Source of the DNA: Porogramme epimiltina
Lineage: Eukaryota; Basidiomycota; Agaricomycetes; Polyporales; Polyporaceae
Assembly: GCA_900155495.1 (NCBI GenBank)
Contig: FTLJ01000450.1
Location: forward strand, 1 to 64,000
Length of the DNA stretch: 64,000 nucleotides
Direction: 5' to 3'
Part shown: piece by piece, positions 63,286 to 64,000 of the stretch
Layout of the letters: every line of letters begins with the position of its first letter
Position numbering within the stretch: position 1 is the stretch's first letter
Translations under genes and position numbers: made by a program
The notes under the pieces: generated by a model
Databases searched by the model: none
What the model saw: the letters and a program-made list of their open reading frames with translations, nothing else
Told to the model about the DNA's origin: nothing

Positions 63286-64000
63286 ATGTCCTCCCCACCT
63301 AGAGATATCCCCACCTCCGACCTCGATGATGTCGAAATGCTACCCGAAGACGCGTCAGTAGAACAATCGATGCCCAACGCTCCGGCGCGCGCCCCGCTCT
63401 TCCTCGAGGGTACTCCATCAGTGGCTGGTACGCCGCGACACAACGCAGTCGCGCGTAGGGCGATGGGTCTCAGTACACCTCGAAGGCAGCAAACACCTCT
63501 CTTCGCGCGTAAGCAATATACTATCCACTACCTACCCTCTCGTATGCTTATTTCGCGCAGCTGGTACATCATCCCCGCTTCCGTTCCCGAGCTCCTCCCC
63601 CACCAAGAAGACCCCCGCTCGTATTCGTCGACTTGACTCAGACTTTCCGGGCTCACAAGACTCGGAACCACTTGCCTTTCCTTCGTGAGTATCCTTTCGT
63701 GCTCTGGTCTTGTATTGTCCCTTGGTTAGGAGACGGTTGGAGGTGGATGCGAACACCTGCCCACAATTCTGGCGTATGGTGGAACCCCTCAATCAGACAT
63801 CTGGTCGGGGCTATTCAACTGGAGATGAATGCAGTGAATGAGTGGGAGGCTATGGAGTGTTGGTATCATCCTTCGGGCGGGAGGAAATTGCCGGGCAGTG
63901 ATCTTGGGATGTCCATTCGAAGCAAGCACATGTGTCTTCGCGGTGTTTGCGAAGAACCTCGTCGTCACCTACACATTTTGACCACAGCTAACCACGCGCT
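63286..64000 (+). CDS. N-terminal part of a Ser/Pro-rich protein, possibly MCM4-like (truncated by window edge)
   Basis: Exon 1 (63286 to about 63,510) gives MSSPPRDIPTSDLDDVEM, then APLFLEGTPSVAGTPRHNAV and ARRAMGLSTPRRQQTPLFA. An intron follows; the second exon reads TSSPLPFPSSSPTKKTPARI and DFPGSQDSEPLAFPS before a GTGAGT donor near 63,687. SP/TP-rich clusters of this type are CDK targets and resemble the disordered N-terminus of fungal MCM4, but no MCM domain is in view, so this is only a guess. The MCB-like element upstream fits a replication gene. After 63,687 no further exon is clear; either the intron is long or the next exon is missed. Confidence 0.4.

Overview
The window looks like genomic DNA of a wood-decay basidiomycete, probably a polypore-type white-rot fungus. 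Genes are dense and cut by many short (about 50-70 nt) GT-AG introns. GC-rich gene bodies alternate with AT-richer spacers. Several families point to Agaricomycetes: a FunK1-type kinase, an F-box protein of mushroom type, a CBM1 secreted protein, a seven-helix fungal membrane protein and a P450. All gene models below were built by reading exons, splice sites and motifs by eye; no search was run.

Layout. 0-6.5 kb: three minus-strand genes (YheT/EMB8-type alpha/beta hydrolase, an unrecognised membrane protein, a seven-helix membrane protein). 6.4-7.4 kb: a secreted protein with an N-terminal cellulose-binding CBM1. 8.2-13.95 kb: VPS15, the pseudokinase/HEAT/WD40 subunit of the class III PI3-kinase complex. 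15-20.4 kb: two Hsp20 paralogs pointing away from each other, with the 45-residue OST4 and the respiratory subunit QCR8 between them. 20.8-23.3 kb: an F-box/WD40 fusion. 24.6-27.8 kb: threonyl-tRNA synthetase. 28-37.5 kb: two M20 peptidase paralogs pointing outward, enclosing GDP-mannose 4,6-dehydratase and GDP-L-fucose synthase, which together make GDP-L-fucose. 37.9-47.6 kb: P450, tRNA-Ala(CGC) and an ABCC/MRP transporter. 47.9-51.4 kb: Argonaute. Then come a small unknown gene, tRNA-Gly(GCC), a P-loop ATPase (52.7-55.8 kb), a FunK1 kinase (56.2-58.9 kb), a MoCF-domain protein (59.5-61.1 kb), the mitochondrial Obg GTPase MTG2 (61.3-63.1 kb) and the start of a further gene cut by the window edge.

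Most genes are housekeeping and unrelated in function. The clearest functional pair is GMD plus GDP-fucose synthase. The clearest structural pattern is that the window has two inverted paralog pairs (Hsp20, M20 peptidase), each enclosing two unrelated genes. I found no CRISPR array, no autonomous transposon and no rRNA. I did not find an obviously new system. The best leads are the GDP-fucose locus inside the inverted peptidase pair, the F-box/WD40 fusion, the unrecognised membrane protein at 2.7-4.0 kb and a likely lesion in the ABC transporter.
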